64,000 bases of DNA from Luteolibacter sp. Y139 (GTDB lineage Bacteria; Verrucomicrobiota; Verrucomicrobiia; Verrucomicrobiales; Akkermansiaceae): contig NZ_JBBUKT010000002.1 in assembly GCF_038066715.1 (NCBI RefSeq), positions 186,001 to 250,000 of the forward strand, read 5' to 3'. Below, piece by piece: positions 44,072 through 53,416 of the stretch. Positions within the stretch are counted from its first letter, which is position 1, and every line of letters starts with the position of its first letter. Made by a program: the position numbers and the translations under genes. The notes under the pieces were generated by a model. The model did not search any database. It was not told the DNA's origin and was given only the letters and a program-made list of their open reading frames with translations.

Positions 44072-45901
44072 ATGAATCGTCTTTCTCTCTTGCTGGTCGC
44101 CCTTGTCGCGGCTCCCGCGTCCCTACTGGCCGCCGTGTGGCCGGATGGCACGCTTTTCACCGCTCCCTTCGGTCCCGGGGGGACGTGGAATCTCTACAAG
44201 TCGGTGGCCACGCCGATGTCGTGGACGGAGGCCCAGTCGGCGGCGGAACGCAGCGTGGATCCGCTGGGTAAGACCGGGAAGCCGGGTCACCTGATCTGCA
44301 TCAGCAGCGCGGCGGAGAACATGTTCGTCTATCAGAAGGTGACGGGCCACTACATCTGGCTCGGGCTCACCGATAGTGAGAAGCGCGGGGGCAAGGAGGC
44401 GGGAAGCAATCGCAATGGCGGCTGGCATTGGTTGACGGGCGAGCCTTACACGTATCAATCGTGGCGGAGCATCGAACCGAACGAGGGCGAATCGACCGGC
44501 GAGGATGCGGTGGCGATCGAGTCGTCCGGCCGCTGGGCGGACTGGCCAATGGGTGCGGACGGGCAGACCGAGCCCAGGCATGCCTCGATGATCGAGTGGG
44601 AGACGCGGTCACCGGAACCGGTGGCCGGAGCTGTGAAGATCGAGCGGGTGCTGCCGGAAAAGTGGGCGGTGGATCTTGCCGACTGGAAAGGCAGGGTGCG
44701 CGGCGAGGGACCATGGACGGTCATGAGCGTGCTGGGTCTGGATACGTCCAGCATCTGGAGCGTGGTTCAGGGTTTGCAGCAGCAAATGCCGACTTCGACG
44801 GTGGCCTACCGGATGTCGAATATGAACTACCACGTGGAGCACAACAATTTCTTCGCCGGTGGCTGGGTGGAGATTAAGGACAACCCGGCCTTTCCGATGT
44901 TCATGGGGTCCTGCGCGGCATTGCACGTGGCCAAGGTGAAGCTTGAGAAGCCCGGGACGTGGAGCTTCAACGTCCATTGTGACGACTACGCTGCGGTGCG
45001 CTTTCCGGGGCACAAGTGGAAGTCGGTGACGGGGCTGGGAGGCATCGATCCGCTGGATGCGGAGACGATGTACTATGAGTGCGAGTCGGGTGACGGCTGC
45101 ATGGTGGGTGTGATTGATTTGCCGGCGGGAGAGAGCACGGTGGAGGTGCTGTTAGGAAACCGTGTCTTCGATGGGATGATCCAGATGCTGGCCGCTCCCG
45201 GGGAGCACACGATGGACGGGTCCACCGATCAATGGCGGGTGCCGGGCCACAAGGCGGCAGGCGATCTCGCGTGGCCGGGCGTGAGCAGCAAGGGGTGGTC
45301 GGTGATTCGCAAGAACTTGCCGACGGGTGCCAAGCCGATGGAGAAGCTGATGGATGGCATGGCGCTGGCCGAGGACGCGCCGGCGGTGACGGCGGAAGGG
45401 GTGGAGAAGATCAATTACATCGACTCGGATGCGGCGAGCGACATCAAGTTTCCGAACCCCGCGAATTTGCCTGGAGATGAGCCCGGTGGGCAGAATCAGT
45501 TCGTGGTGATGGCGCAGGCGGAGCTCGTGATTCCGCGCGACGGTATGTATCACATTGGCATTCATGCGGACAATCGCTGCGCGCTGCGGATCGCCGATCA
45601 GCAGTGGCTTCGTTTCGTGCGCGACACCAGCTACAACGGCAAGATCGAGGGTGACACGATGCACGAGGAGGACCCGGACCGGATGGGCACGGCAGGCCAG
45701 CTCTTCGGCGAGATCGAGCTGAAGAAGGGCACTTACACGATCGAGGCGTTTTACGTGAATCTCAAGAGCCCGACAACGCTGTCGGTCTTCGGTGCGCCGG
45801 CGGGATATGCGCCGCGGCTGTTGACGAAGGATGGTGGGAAGATCGAGCCGGACATCGATGGTTTGCCGCTGGTGATGCCGGTGGCTGCGGCTGAGAAGTG
45901 A
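44072..45901 (+). CDS. tandem lectin paralogue 2
   Basis: A 609-residue member of the array, collinear with the other five. The signal peptide ends near LLAAVWPDG. The lectin-like domain keeps EPN (SIEPNEGES), GEDAVAIE, GRWADWP and MIEWE. The segment after GPWTVMSVLGLDTSSIWSVV is variable relative to the others (QQQMPTSTVAYRMSN). PA14-like cores are GTWSFNVHCDDYAAVRFPG and DGMYHIGIHADNRCALRIA. It has an extra Cys at the first PA14 core compared with gene 1. It is closest to gene 3, 16 bases downstream with no promoter block between, so the two are probably one transcript. Confidence 0.8.
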   Translation: MNRLSLLLVALVAAPASLLAAVWPDGTLFTAPFGPGGTWNLYKSVATPMSWTEAQSAAERSVDPLGKTGKPGHLICISSAAENMFVYQKVTGHYIWLGLTDSEKRGGKEAGSNRNGGWHWLTGEPYTYQSWRSIEPNEGESTGEDAVAIESSGRWADWPMGADGQTEPRHASMIEWETRSPEPVAGAVKIERVLPEKWAVDLADWKGRVRGEGPWTVMSVLGLDTSSIWSVVQGLQQQMPTSTVAYRMSNMNYHVEHNNFFAGGWVEIKDNPAFPMFMGSCAALHVAKVKLEKPGTWSFNVHCDDYAAVRFPGHKWKSVTGLGGIDPLDAETMYYECESGDGCMVGVIDLPAGESTVEVLLGNRVFDGMIQMLAAPGEHTMDGSTDQWRVPGHKAAGDLAWPGVSSKGWSVIRKNLPTGAKPMEKLMDGMALAEDAPAVTAEGVEKINYIDSDAASDIKFPNPANLPGDEPGGQNQFVVMAQAELVIPRDGMYHIGIHADNRCALRIADQQWLRFVRDTSYNGKIEGDTMHEEDPDRMGTAGQLFGEIELKKGTYTIEAFYVNLKSPTTLSVFGAPAGYAPRLLTKDGGKIEPDIDGLPLVMPVAAAEK

Positions 45902-45917
45902 CTCGTCCGATGACCTC

Positions 45918-47744
45918 ATGAAACGACTCTCCCTTTTGCTTGCCGCACTTGCTGTGGCTCCAATGTCCGCCCAAGCGGGGTGGCCGAACGGCACGCTTTT
46001 CACGGCGCCTTACGGTTCTGGCGGGACTTGGAATCTCTACAAGGTGGTCAGCACCCCGATGACGTGGACGGAGGCCCAGTCGGCGGCGGAGCGCAGCGTG
46101 GATCCACTCGGGAAGACCGGGAAGCCGGGTCATTTGGTGTGCGTCAGCAGCGCGGCGGAGAACATGTTCGTCTATCAGAAGGTGACGGGCGACTACATCT
46201 GGATTGGTCTGACCGACAATGAGAAGCGCGGAGGGAAGGAGGCTGGTAGCAATCGCGCGGGAGGCTGGCACTGGCTCAGCGGTGAGCCGTATACCTTCCA
46301 ATCATGGCGGACCAGCGAGCCGAATGTGCATGAAGCCACCGGCGAAGACGCCGTGGCGATCGGGCACTCCGGGCGTTGGGGGGATTGGCCGTATGGAGCG
46401 GACGGCGAGATGGAGTTTCGTCATCCTTCGATGGTCGAGTGGGAAACCCGGTCGCCGGAACCGGTGGCCGGAGCTCTCAAGATCGAGCGGGTATTGCCGG
46501 AGAAGTGGTCAGTCGACCTTGCCGCATGGAAAGGCAGGGTGCGCGGTGAGGGACCGTGGACGGTGATGAGTTTGATGGGGCTCAACACCTCCAACATCTG
46601 GGCTGCGGTCCAAGGCTTGCAACAGCAAATGCCGGTATCGCCAGCGGCCTACCGCATGTCGAAGATGAACTATCACATCGAGCACGGCAGCTTCTTCGCC
46701 GGCGGCTGGGTGGAGATTAAGGACAATCCGATGTTTCCCATGTTCATGGGGCCCTGTGCGGCGCTGCATGTGGCCAAGGTGAAACTCGACAAGCCTGGGA
46801 CGTGGAGCTTCAACGTTCATTGTGACGTTTACTCCGCGGTGCGCTTTCCCGGGCACAAGTGGAAGTCGGTGACCGGATTTGGCGGGGTGGATCCACTTGA
46901 TCCGGAAACGATGTACTACGAATGCGAGTCGGGTGACGGCAGCATGATGGGCGTGATCGATCTGCCGGCGGGAGAAAGCACGGTGGAGGTACTGTTAGGA
47001 AACCGCAGCTTCGATGGCATGATCCAGATGCTGGCGGCTCCGGGCGAGCACACGATGGACGGCTCGACCGACCAATGGCGGGTGCCCGGGCACAAGGCGG
47101 CGGGTGATCTCGCATGGCCCGGTGTAAGCAGCAAGGGGTGGTCGGTGATTCGCAAGAATCTGCCGGCAGGCGCCAAGCCGATGGAGAAGCTGATGGATGG
47201 CATGGCCCTGCCGGAGAGCGCGCCGACCGTGGCCGTCGAGGGGGTGGAGAAGATCAACTACATCGACTCCGGGTCGGTCAGTGACATCAAGTTTCCGAAT
47301 CCGGTGGAGCTGCCCGGTGATGAGCCTGGCGGGCAAGACCAGTTCGTGGTGATGGCGCAGGCGGAGCTGGTGATCCCGCGCGATGGAATTTATCACATCG
47401 GCATCCACACGGATGATCGCGGGGCCCTGCGCATCGCCGATCAACAGTGGCGGCGCTTCGTGCGCGACAGCACGTATCAAGGCGCGATCGAGGGGGACAC
47501 GATCCACTCGGACGAGGCGAAGCCCATTGGAAATGGCTGCCAGCTCTTTGGCGAGATCGAGTTGAAGAAGGGGACCTATACGATGGAGGCCTTTTATATG
47601 AACCGGGATGGCCCGACGACGCTGTCGGTCTTCGGTGCGCCTGCGGGATACGCTCCACGGCTGCTGGCGAAGGATGGCGCGAAGGTCGAGCCGGACATCG
47701 ATGGCCTGCCGCTGGTGATGCCGGTGGCAGAGCCGGAGAAGTGA
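45918..47744 (+). CDS. tandem lectin paralogue 3
   Basis: A 608-residue member of the array with a signal peptide (RLSLLLAALAVAPMSAQA). The lectin-like domain has TSEPNVHEATGEDAVAIG, GRWGDWP and MVEWE. It differs from the others in having Val after EPN. The variable segment is QQQMPVSPAAYRMSK followed by MNYHIEHGSFF. PA14-like cores are GTWSFNVHCDVYSAVRFPG, in which one Asp of the usual DD pair is Val, and DGIYHIGIHTDDRGALRIA. The start lies 16 bases after the stop of gene 2. Its second half is very similar to gene 2, suggesting recent duplication or exchange. Confidence 0.8.
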   Translation: MKRLSLLLAALAVAPMSAQAGWPNGTLFTAPYGSGGTWNLYKVVSTPMTWTEAQSAAERSVDPLGKTGKPGHLVCVSSAAENMFVYQKVTGDYIWIGLTDNEKRGGKEAGSNRAGGWHWLSGEPYTFQSWRTSEPNVHEATGEDAVAIGHSGRWGDWPYGADGEMEFRHPSMVEWETRSPEPVAGALKIERVLPEKWSVDLAAWKGRVRGEGPWTVMSLMGLNTSNIWAAVQGLQQQMPVSPAAYRMSKMNYHIEHGSFFAGGWVEIKDNPMFPMFMGPCAALHVAKVKLDKPGTWSFNVHCDVYSAVRFPGHKWKSVTGFGGVDPLDPETMYYECESGDGSMMGVIDLPAGESTVEVLLGNRSFDGMIQMLAAPGEHTMDGSTDQWRVPGHKAAGDLAWPGVSSKGWSVIRKNLPAGAKPMEKLMDGMALPESAPTVAVEGVEKINYIDSGSVSDIKFPNPVELPGDEPGGQDQFVVMAQAELVIPRDGIYHIGIHTDDRGALRIADQQWRRFVRDSTYQGAIEGDTIHSDEAKPIGNGCQLFGEIELKKGTYTMEAFYMNRDGPTTLSVFGAPAGYAPRLLAKDGAKVEPDIDGLPLVMPVAEPEK

Positions 47745-47782
47745 CCGGCGTGAGACGGGTGGAAAGCTAATTGAGAGACTCC

Positions 47783-47816
47783 TTGGCAAGTTGTGAGGAG
47801 TTATCGTAGTTGAATT
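47783..47816 (+). promoter_or_regulatory. shared array promoter block, copy before lectin gene 4
   Basis: TTGGCA (47783-47788) and CGTAGTTGAATT (47805-47816) repeat the blocks before genes 1 and 2. About 60 bases (from 47758) align with the gene 2 upstream region. The block lies 34 bases before the gene 4 start. Confidence 0.6.
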
Positions 47817-47849
47817 CTTTATCTGCGGCATCCGTCCGCTCCTGAACCG

Positions 47850-49694
47850 ATGAATCGACTTTCCCCCTTGCTGGCTGCTCTCGCCCTCGCCCCTGTGACA
47901 TTGCAAGCAAGTGACATCGGGTGGCCGGACGGAACGCTTTTCACCGCTCCTTTCGGTCCCGGCGGGACATGGAATCTCTACAAGGTGGTCAGCACGCCGA
48001 TGACGTGGACGGAGGCCCAGTCAGCGGCGGAGCGAAGTGTGGATCCGCTGGGCAAGACCGGGAAGCCGGGGCATCTGGTGTGCATCAGCGGCGCGGCCGA
48101 GAACATGTTCGTCTATCAGAAAGTGGAGGGGCGCTGGATCTGGGCGGGGCTGACCGACAGCGAGAAGCGCGGTGGAAAGGAAGCGGGCAGTGATCGCAAC
48201 GGCGGCTGGCATTGGGTGACCGGGGAGCCCTACACCTTTCAATTGTGGCGGAGCAGTGAGCCGAATGAATATCACGCGACGGGGGAGGATGGCGTGGCGG
48301 TCGGGCATGCCGGCCGCTGGCTGGACATGTCGATTGGCGCGGATGGCCAGATGGAGACCAAGAATCCCTCGATGATCGAATGGGAAACCCGGTCGCCGGG
48401 GCCGGTGCCGGGAGCCCTCAAGATCGAGCCGGTGCTGCCGAAGAAGTGGGCGGTCGATCTTTCCGCGTGGAAGGGAGAGTCGATCGGTGAAGGGGCATGG
48501 ACGGTGATGAGCACATTGGACCTCGATGCCTCGAGCATTTGGACGGTGGTCCAAGGCTTGCAGGAAGCGATGCCTGCCGAGACGACGGCTTACCACATCG
48601 CGTGGATGAATTATCGAGTGGAACCGCCGAGCAAAAAGACCGCGGGCGGCTGGATGGAGATTCCCAACAACCCGCGGTTTCCGATGCAGATGGGGCCTTG
48701 CGCGGCGCTGCACGTGGCGAAGGTGAAACTGGACAAGCCGGAGACGTGGAGCGTCAACGTTCACTGCGATGATTACGTCGCGATCCGCTTTCCCGGCCAC
48801 AAGTGGAAGTCGGCGAGCGGGCTCGGGGGCATCGATCCATTGGATGCCGAGACGATCTACCAAGAGTGTGGGACGGGCGATGGCAACGTGATCGGCGTGA
48901 TCGACTTGCCTGCGGGAGAAAGCACGGTGGAGGTGCTGTTAGGTAGTTCACAGTATGATGCGATGATCCAGATGCTCACCGCTCCGGGCGAGCATGCGAT
49001 GGATGGCTCCACCGATCAGTGGCGCAAGCCGGGCCATACGGCCAAGGGGACGGTCGCGTGGCCGGGCGTGAGCAGCAAGGGGTGGTCGGTCATTCGCAAG
49101 AACCTGCCCGCGGGTGGCAAGCTGATGGAGAAGCTCATGGACGGTATGGCCTTGCCCGAGAGCGCGCCCACGGTGACGGCGGAAGGGGTGGAGAAGATCA
49201 ACTACATCGACTCCGGGGCACCGAGCGACATCAAGTTTCCGAATCCGGTGGAGTTGCCCGGCGACGAGCCCGGCGGGCAGGACCAGTTCGTGGTGATGGC
49301 GCAGGCGGAGCTGGTGATTCCGCGCGATGGCACCTATCAGATTGGCATTAACTCGGACAACCGCTGCGCCCTGCGGATCGCGGATCAGAAGTGGAAGCGC
49401 ACGATGCGTGACCAGACGTATCACGTGAAGATCGAGGGGGACACGATGCATTCCGAGGAGCCGGAGACTATGGGTATGGCCGGCCAATTCGTCGGGGAGA
49501 TCGAGTTGAAGAAGGGCAGCTACACGATCGAGGCGTTTTACGTGAACGTGAAGGGGCCGACCGTGCTGTCGGTCTTTGGCGCGCTGGCTGGCTTTCCACC
49601 GCGGCTACTGGCGAAGGATGGCGGCAGGATCGAGCCTGATGTTTCCGGATTGCCGCTGGTGAAGCCGGTGATCGTGCCTGCGCCGGAGAGGTGA
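47850..49694 (+). CDS. tandem lectin paralogue 4
   Basis: A 614-residue protein, the longest and most divergent of the six. The lectin-like domain has SSEPNEYHATGEDGVAVG, GRWLDMS and MIEWE. The variable region is QEAMPAETTAYHIAWMNYRV, then EPPSKKTAGGWMEIPNNP. That last part replaces the EHxxxFAGGWVEIKDNP found in most copies and is two residues longer. PA14-like cores are ETWSVNVHCDDYVAIRFPG and DGTYQIGINSDNRCALRIA. The C terminus (PLVKPVIVPAPER) also differs. It has its own copy of the promoter block and probably heads a unit with genes 5 and 6. Confidence 0.8.
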   Translation: MNRLSPLLAALALAPVTLQASDIGWPDGTLFTAPFGPGGTWNLYKVVSTPMTWTEAQSAAERSVDPLGKTGKPGHLVCISGAAENMFVYQKVEGRWIWAGLTDSEKRGGKEAGSDRNGGWHWVTGEPYTFQLWRSSEPNEYHATGEDGVAVGHAGRWLDMSIGADGQMETKNPSMIEWETRSPGPVPGALKIEPVLPKKWAVDLSAWKGESIGEGAWTVMSTLDLDASSIWTVVQGLQEAMPAETTAYHIAWMNYRVEPPSKKTAGGWMEIPNNPRFPMQMGPCAALHVAKVKLDKPETWSVNVHCDDYVAIRFPGHKWKSASGLGGIDPLDAETIYQECGTGDGNVIGVIDLPAGESTVEVLLGSSQYDAMIQMLTAPGEHAMDGSTDQWRKPGHTAKGTVAWPGVSSKGWSVIRKNLPAGGKLMEKLMDGMALPESAPTVTAEGVEKINYIDSGAPSDIKFPNPVELPGDEPGGQDQFVVMAQAELVIPRDGTYQIGINSDNRCALRIADQKWKRTMRDQTYHVKIEGDTMHSEEPETMGMAGQFVGEIELKKGSYTIEAFYVNVKGPTVLSVFGALAGFPPRLLAKDGGRIEPDVSGLPLVKPVIVPAPER

Positions 49695-49745
49695 CCTCGA
49701 TATCGGAGCCTATTTGTCTAACATTTCCCCCTTCAGCCTGAATTT

Positions 49746-51560
49746 ATGAAACGACTTTTTGTGTTATTGGCGGGGCTGATCATGGCTCCATTGTCCGCCC
49801 ACGCCGCTTGGCCGGATGGGACACTGTTCACCGCACCTTTCGGGCCCGGCGGGACTTGGAATCTCTACAAGACGGTGAGCACACCGATGACGTGGGTAGA
49901 TGCCGAGGCGGCGGCGGAGCGGAGCGTGGATCCGCTCGGGAAGACTGGAAAGCCGGGGCATCTGGTGTGCATCGGGAGTGCGGCGGAGAACATGTTCGTT
50001 CGCCAGAAGGTGGATGGTGGCTGTATCTGGATGGGGTTGACTGATAGCGAGAAGCGCGGAGGAAAGGAGGCTCACGATAATCCAAAGGGTGGCTGGCGTT
50101 GGCTGACGGGAGAGCCGATCACCTACGCGGCATGGCGCAGCATGGAGCCGAATGACGCCGGGACCGGCGAGGATGCGGTGGCGATGGAATCGGCCGGGCG
50201 GTGGGGCGACTGGCCGGACGGGTCCAATGGATTCGCTGAATGGCGGCATTCCTCGATGATCGAGTGGGAGACTCGTTCGGCCGAGCCGGTTGCGGGGGCG
50301 ATCAAGATCGAGCGGGTGTTGCCGGAGAAGTGGGCGGTGGATTTCTCGAAGAGGGAGCCTATCGGCGGCGAGGGTCCGTGGTCGGTGGTTAGCGTCTTGG
50401 AGCTGAATACCATGTCCATCTGGAACGTGGTGAAGGATCTTCAGCAGCGGATGGAGATCCACGGCAACTTCATGCGGATGGAGCGGATGAACTATCACAT
50501 CGAGCACGGCAGTTTTTTTGCGGGGGGCTGGGTGGAGATTAAGGACAATCCGCAGTTTCCCATGAGGACGAACCTTTGTGCGGCACTGCATGTGGCGAAG
50601 GTGAAGCTCGAAAAACCGGGGACGTGGAGCATCAACGTTCACGCTGACGATTACTTCGCGGTGCGGTTTCCCGGTCACAAGTGGAAGTCGGTGAGCGGTC
50701 TCGGCGGGATCGATCCGTTAGACCCGGAAACGATGTATTTCGAATGCGAGTCCGGCGATGGGAATGCGATCGGGGTGATCGACTTGCCGGCTGGCGAGAG
50801 CACGGTGGAGGTGATGTTGGCCAATCGCCTGCACGATGGGATGATCCAGGTGCTGGCCGCGCCCGGCGACCACACGATGGACGGCTCGACGGACCAATGG
50901 CGTGTGATGGGTCACAAGGCGGCGGGTGACTTGGCCTGGCCCGGCGTGAGCAGCAAAGGGTGGACAGTGATCCGGAAAGACCTGCCGGCAGGAGCCAAGC
51001 CGATGGACCTGCTGAAGGATGGGATGACGCTTCCCGAGAGCGCGCCAGCGGTGACGGCGGAAGGGGTGGAGAAGATCAACTACACCGACTCCGATGGTGC
51101 GAGTGAGCCCAAGTTCCCGAATCCATCGGAGCTTCCCGGTGACAAGCCGGGGTCGCAGAACCAATTCGTGGTGATGGCCCAGGCGGAGCTGGTGATCCCG
51201 CGCGATGGCCTTTATCACATCGGCATTTGTTCGGACAACCGCGCGGCCCTCCGCATTGCGGACCAGCAGTGGTTGCGCTTCGTGCGCGATAACAGCTACA
51301 AGGGGAAGATCGAAGGGGACACGATCCATACCGAGGATGCCGATACGATCGGGAACTACGGGATGCTGTTCAGCGAGGTCGAGCTGAAGAAGGGGGCCTA
51401 CACGATCGAGGTCTTCTACATGAACCGGGACGTGCCGTGCACGCTGTCGGTGTTCGGAGCGCCGGCGGGATATGCGCCGCGGTTGCTGGCGAAGGATGGC
51501 GGCAAGATCGAGCCGGACATCGATGGGATGCCGCTGGTGATGCCTGTTGCTTCGAAGTGA
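49746..51560 (+). CDS. tandem lectin paralogue 5
   Basis: A 604-residue member of the array with a signal peptide (RLFVLLAGLIMAPLSAHA). The lectin-like domain has SMEPNDAGTGEDAVAME, one residue shorter after EPN, then GRWGDWP and MIEWE. The variable region is QQRMEIHGNFMRMERMNYHI. PA14-like cores are GTWSINVHADDYFAVRFPG and DGLYHIGICSDNRAALRIA. It follows gene 4 by 51 bases and precedes gene 6 by 23 bases, with no promoter block in either gap. The N-terminal region has Val-Asp-Ala-Glu where other copies have Thr-Glu-Ala-Gln. Confidence 0.8.
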   Translation: MKRLFVLLAGLIMAPLSAHAAWPDGTLFTAPFGPGGTWNLYKTVSTPMTWVDAEAAAERSVDPLGKTGKPGHLVCIGSAAENMFVRQKVDGGCIWMGLTDSEKRGGKEAHDNPKGGWRWLTGEPITYAAWRSMEPNDAGTGEDAVAMESAGRWGDWPDGSNGFAEWRHSSMIEWETRSAEPVAGAIKIERVLPEKWAVDFSKREPIGGEGPWSVVSVLELNTMSIWNVVKDLQQRMEIHGNFMRMERMNYHIEHGSFFAGGWVEIKDNPQFPMRTNLCAALHVAKVKLEKPGTWSINVHADDYFAVRFPGHKWKSVSGLGGIDPLDPETMYFECESGDGNAIGVIDLPAGESTVEVMLANRLHDGMIQVLAAPGDHTMDGSTDQWRVMGHKAAGDLAWPGVSSKGWTVIRKDLPAGAKPMDLLKDGMTLPESAPAVTAEGVEKINYTDSDGASEPKFPNPSELPGDKPGSQNQFVVMAQAELVIPRDGLYHIGICSDNRAALRIADQQWLRFVRDNSYKGKIEGDTIHTEDADTIGNYGMLFSEVELKKGAYTIEVFYMNRDVPCTLSVFGAPAGYAPRLLAKDGGKIEPDIDGMPLVMPVASK

Positions 51561-51583
51561 AATTCTTATTCGCCTGTTAGCCC

Positions 51584-53410
51584 ATGAATCGACTTCTCCC
51601 CCTCATCGCGACTCTCGTCGCGGCTCCCGCTTCCTTGCATGCGGCGTGGCCGAACGGCACGTTTTTCACCGCACCGTACGGTCCCGGCGGGACGTGGAAC
51701 CTCTACAAGACGGTAGACACGACGATGACGTGGACGGAGGCGCAGTCGATGGCGGAGCGTAGCGTGGATCCGTTGGGGAAGACGGGGAAGCCGGGGCATC
51801 TCGTGTGCATCGGCAGCGCGGCGGAGAACATGTTCGTCTATCAGAAGGTGCTGGGGCACTACATTTGGCTCGGGATGAGCGACAATGAGAAGTACGGTGG
51901 AAAGGAAGCGGGCAGTGATCGAACGAAGGGTTGGCATTGGGTGACGGGCGAACCGGTCACTTTTCAGGCGTGGCGAAGCATGGAGCCGAACGAGTATTTG
52001 CCGACGGGAGAGGATGCCGTGGCGATCGAAAGTTCGGGCCGCTGGGGAGACTGGGCAATCGGATCGGACGGGCAGCAGATGGATTTCCGGAATGCCTCGA
52101 TGATCGAGTGGGAAACCCGCTCTCCCGGGCCGGTCCCGGGAGCGGAGAGGATCCGGCGAGTATTGCCAGCGAAGTGGCGGGTCGATTTATCGAACAACGA
52201 GAGGAATGGTCCGGGGGATGGCCCATGGACCGTGATGAGCGTCCTCGGAATCCAGTCATTCAGTATCTGGACCGCGGTGATGGATCTACAGGTCAGGATG
52301 TCGTTGCTCAAGGATTCCACCCGTCGCTGCCAGCGGGTCAACTATCACGTCGAGTATGGCATCTCCCTTGCCGGCGGTTGGACGGAGGTCAAGGATCACC
52401 CGGATTTTCCCATGGTGAAGGATACCTGTGCGGCGCTGCACGTGGCCAAGGTGAAACTCGACAAGCCGGGGACATGGAGCATCAATGTCCACGGCGATGA
52501 CTACTACGCGGTCCGCTTTCCGGGCCACAAGTGGAAGTCGGTGAGTGGTCTCGGAGGAATCGATCCGCTCGACCCGGAAACGATGTATTTCGAGAGCGAG
52601 TCGGGCGATGGCAATTCGATCGGGGTGATCGATTTGCCGGCCGGCGAAAGCACGATTGAAGTGTTGCTGGTGAACCGCACTGCAGATGGGATGATTCAAG
52701 TGCTCGCGGCGCCGGGGGAGCACGTGCTCGATGGCTCGACCGACCAGTGGCGCGATCCCGGCCACAAGGCGGCGGGAGATCTTGCGTGGCCCGGCATCGG
52801 CAGCAAGGGATGGACGGTCATTCGCAAGGATCTGCCAGCCGGTGCCAAGCCGATGGAGAGCCTGCAGGATGCGATGGGGCTTCCCGCCAGTGCTCCATCG
52901 GTGACTGCCGAGAATGTGGAGAAGCTCAACTACATCGACTCGGATGGTGCGAGCGACATCAAGTTTTCCAACCCGGTGGAAGTACCCGGCGACAGGCCGG
53001 GGGCACAGGACCAGTTCATGGTGATGGCGCAGGCGGAACTCGTGATCCCACGAGACGGGCTCTATCAGATTGGCATTTACTCGGACAGCAAGGCTGCCCT
53101 ACGGATCGCGGATCAGAAGTGGCTGCGCTTCGTCCGCGACAACACCTACAAGGGGAAGCTCGAAGGAGACACGATACACGTCGAGGACGAGGATCGAAAC
53201 GGCAACTACGGGATGCTGTTCGGCGAGGTGGAGCTCAAGAAGGGCAGCTATACGATCGAGGCACTTTACGTGAATCTCAAAAGCCCGTGTGCGCTGTCGG
53301 TATTCGGTGCTCCGGCGGGGTATGCGCCGAGGCTGCTGGCGAAGGATGGCGGCAAGATCGAGCCGGACATCGATGGCATGCCGCTGGTGATGCCAGCGGC
53401 TGCGAAGTGA
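51584..53410 (+). CDS. tandem lectin paralogue 6
   Basis: A 608-residue protein, the last member of the array. Signal peptide RLLPLIATLVAAPASLHA. The lectin-like domain has SMEPNEYLPTGEDAVAIE, GRWGDWA and MIEWE. The region after it is the most altered: RVDLSNNERNGPGDGPWTVM, then MDLQVRMSLLKDSTRRCQRV and VEYGISLAGGWTEVKDHP. PA14-like cores are GTWSINVHGDDYYAVRFPG and DGLYQIGIYSDSKAALRIA. It is convergent with the GH3 gene, only 6 bases between stops, so the transcripts must overlap or end inside a neighbour. Confidence 0.8.
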   Translation: MNRLLPLIATLVAAPASLHAAWPNGTFFTAPYGPGGTWNLYKTVDTTMTWTEAQSMAERSVDPLGKTGKPGHLVCIGSAAENMFVYQKVLGHYIWLGMSDNEKYGGKEAGSDRTKGWHWVTGEPVTFQAWRSMEPNEYLPTGEDAVAIESSGRWGDWAIGSDGQQMDFRNASMIEWETRSPGPVPGAERIRRVLPAKWRVDLSNNERNGPGDGPWTVMSVLGIQSFSIWTAVMDLQVRMSLLKDSTRRCQRVNYHVEYGISLAGGWTEVKDHPDFPMVKDTCAALHVAKVKLDKPGTWSINVHGDDYYAVRFPGHKWKSVSGLGGIDPLDPETMYFESESGDGNSIGVIDLPAGESTIEVLLVNRTADGMIQVLAAPGEHVLDGSTDQWRDPGHKAAGDLAWPGIGSKGWTVIRKDLPAGAKPMESLQDAMGLPASAPSVTAENVEKLNYIDSDGASDIKFSNPVEVPGDRPGAQDQFMVMAQAELVIPRDGLYQIGIYSDSKAALRIADQKWLRFVRDNTYKGKLEGDTIHVEDEDRNGNYGMLFGEVELKKGSYTIEALYVNLKSPCALSVFGAPAGYAPRLLAKDGGKIEPDIDGMPLVMPAAAK

Positions 53411-53416
53411 TGGGAT

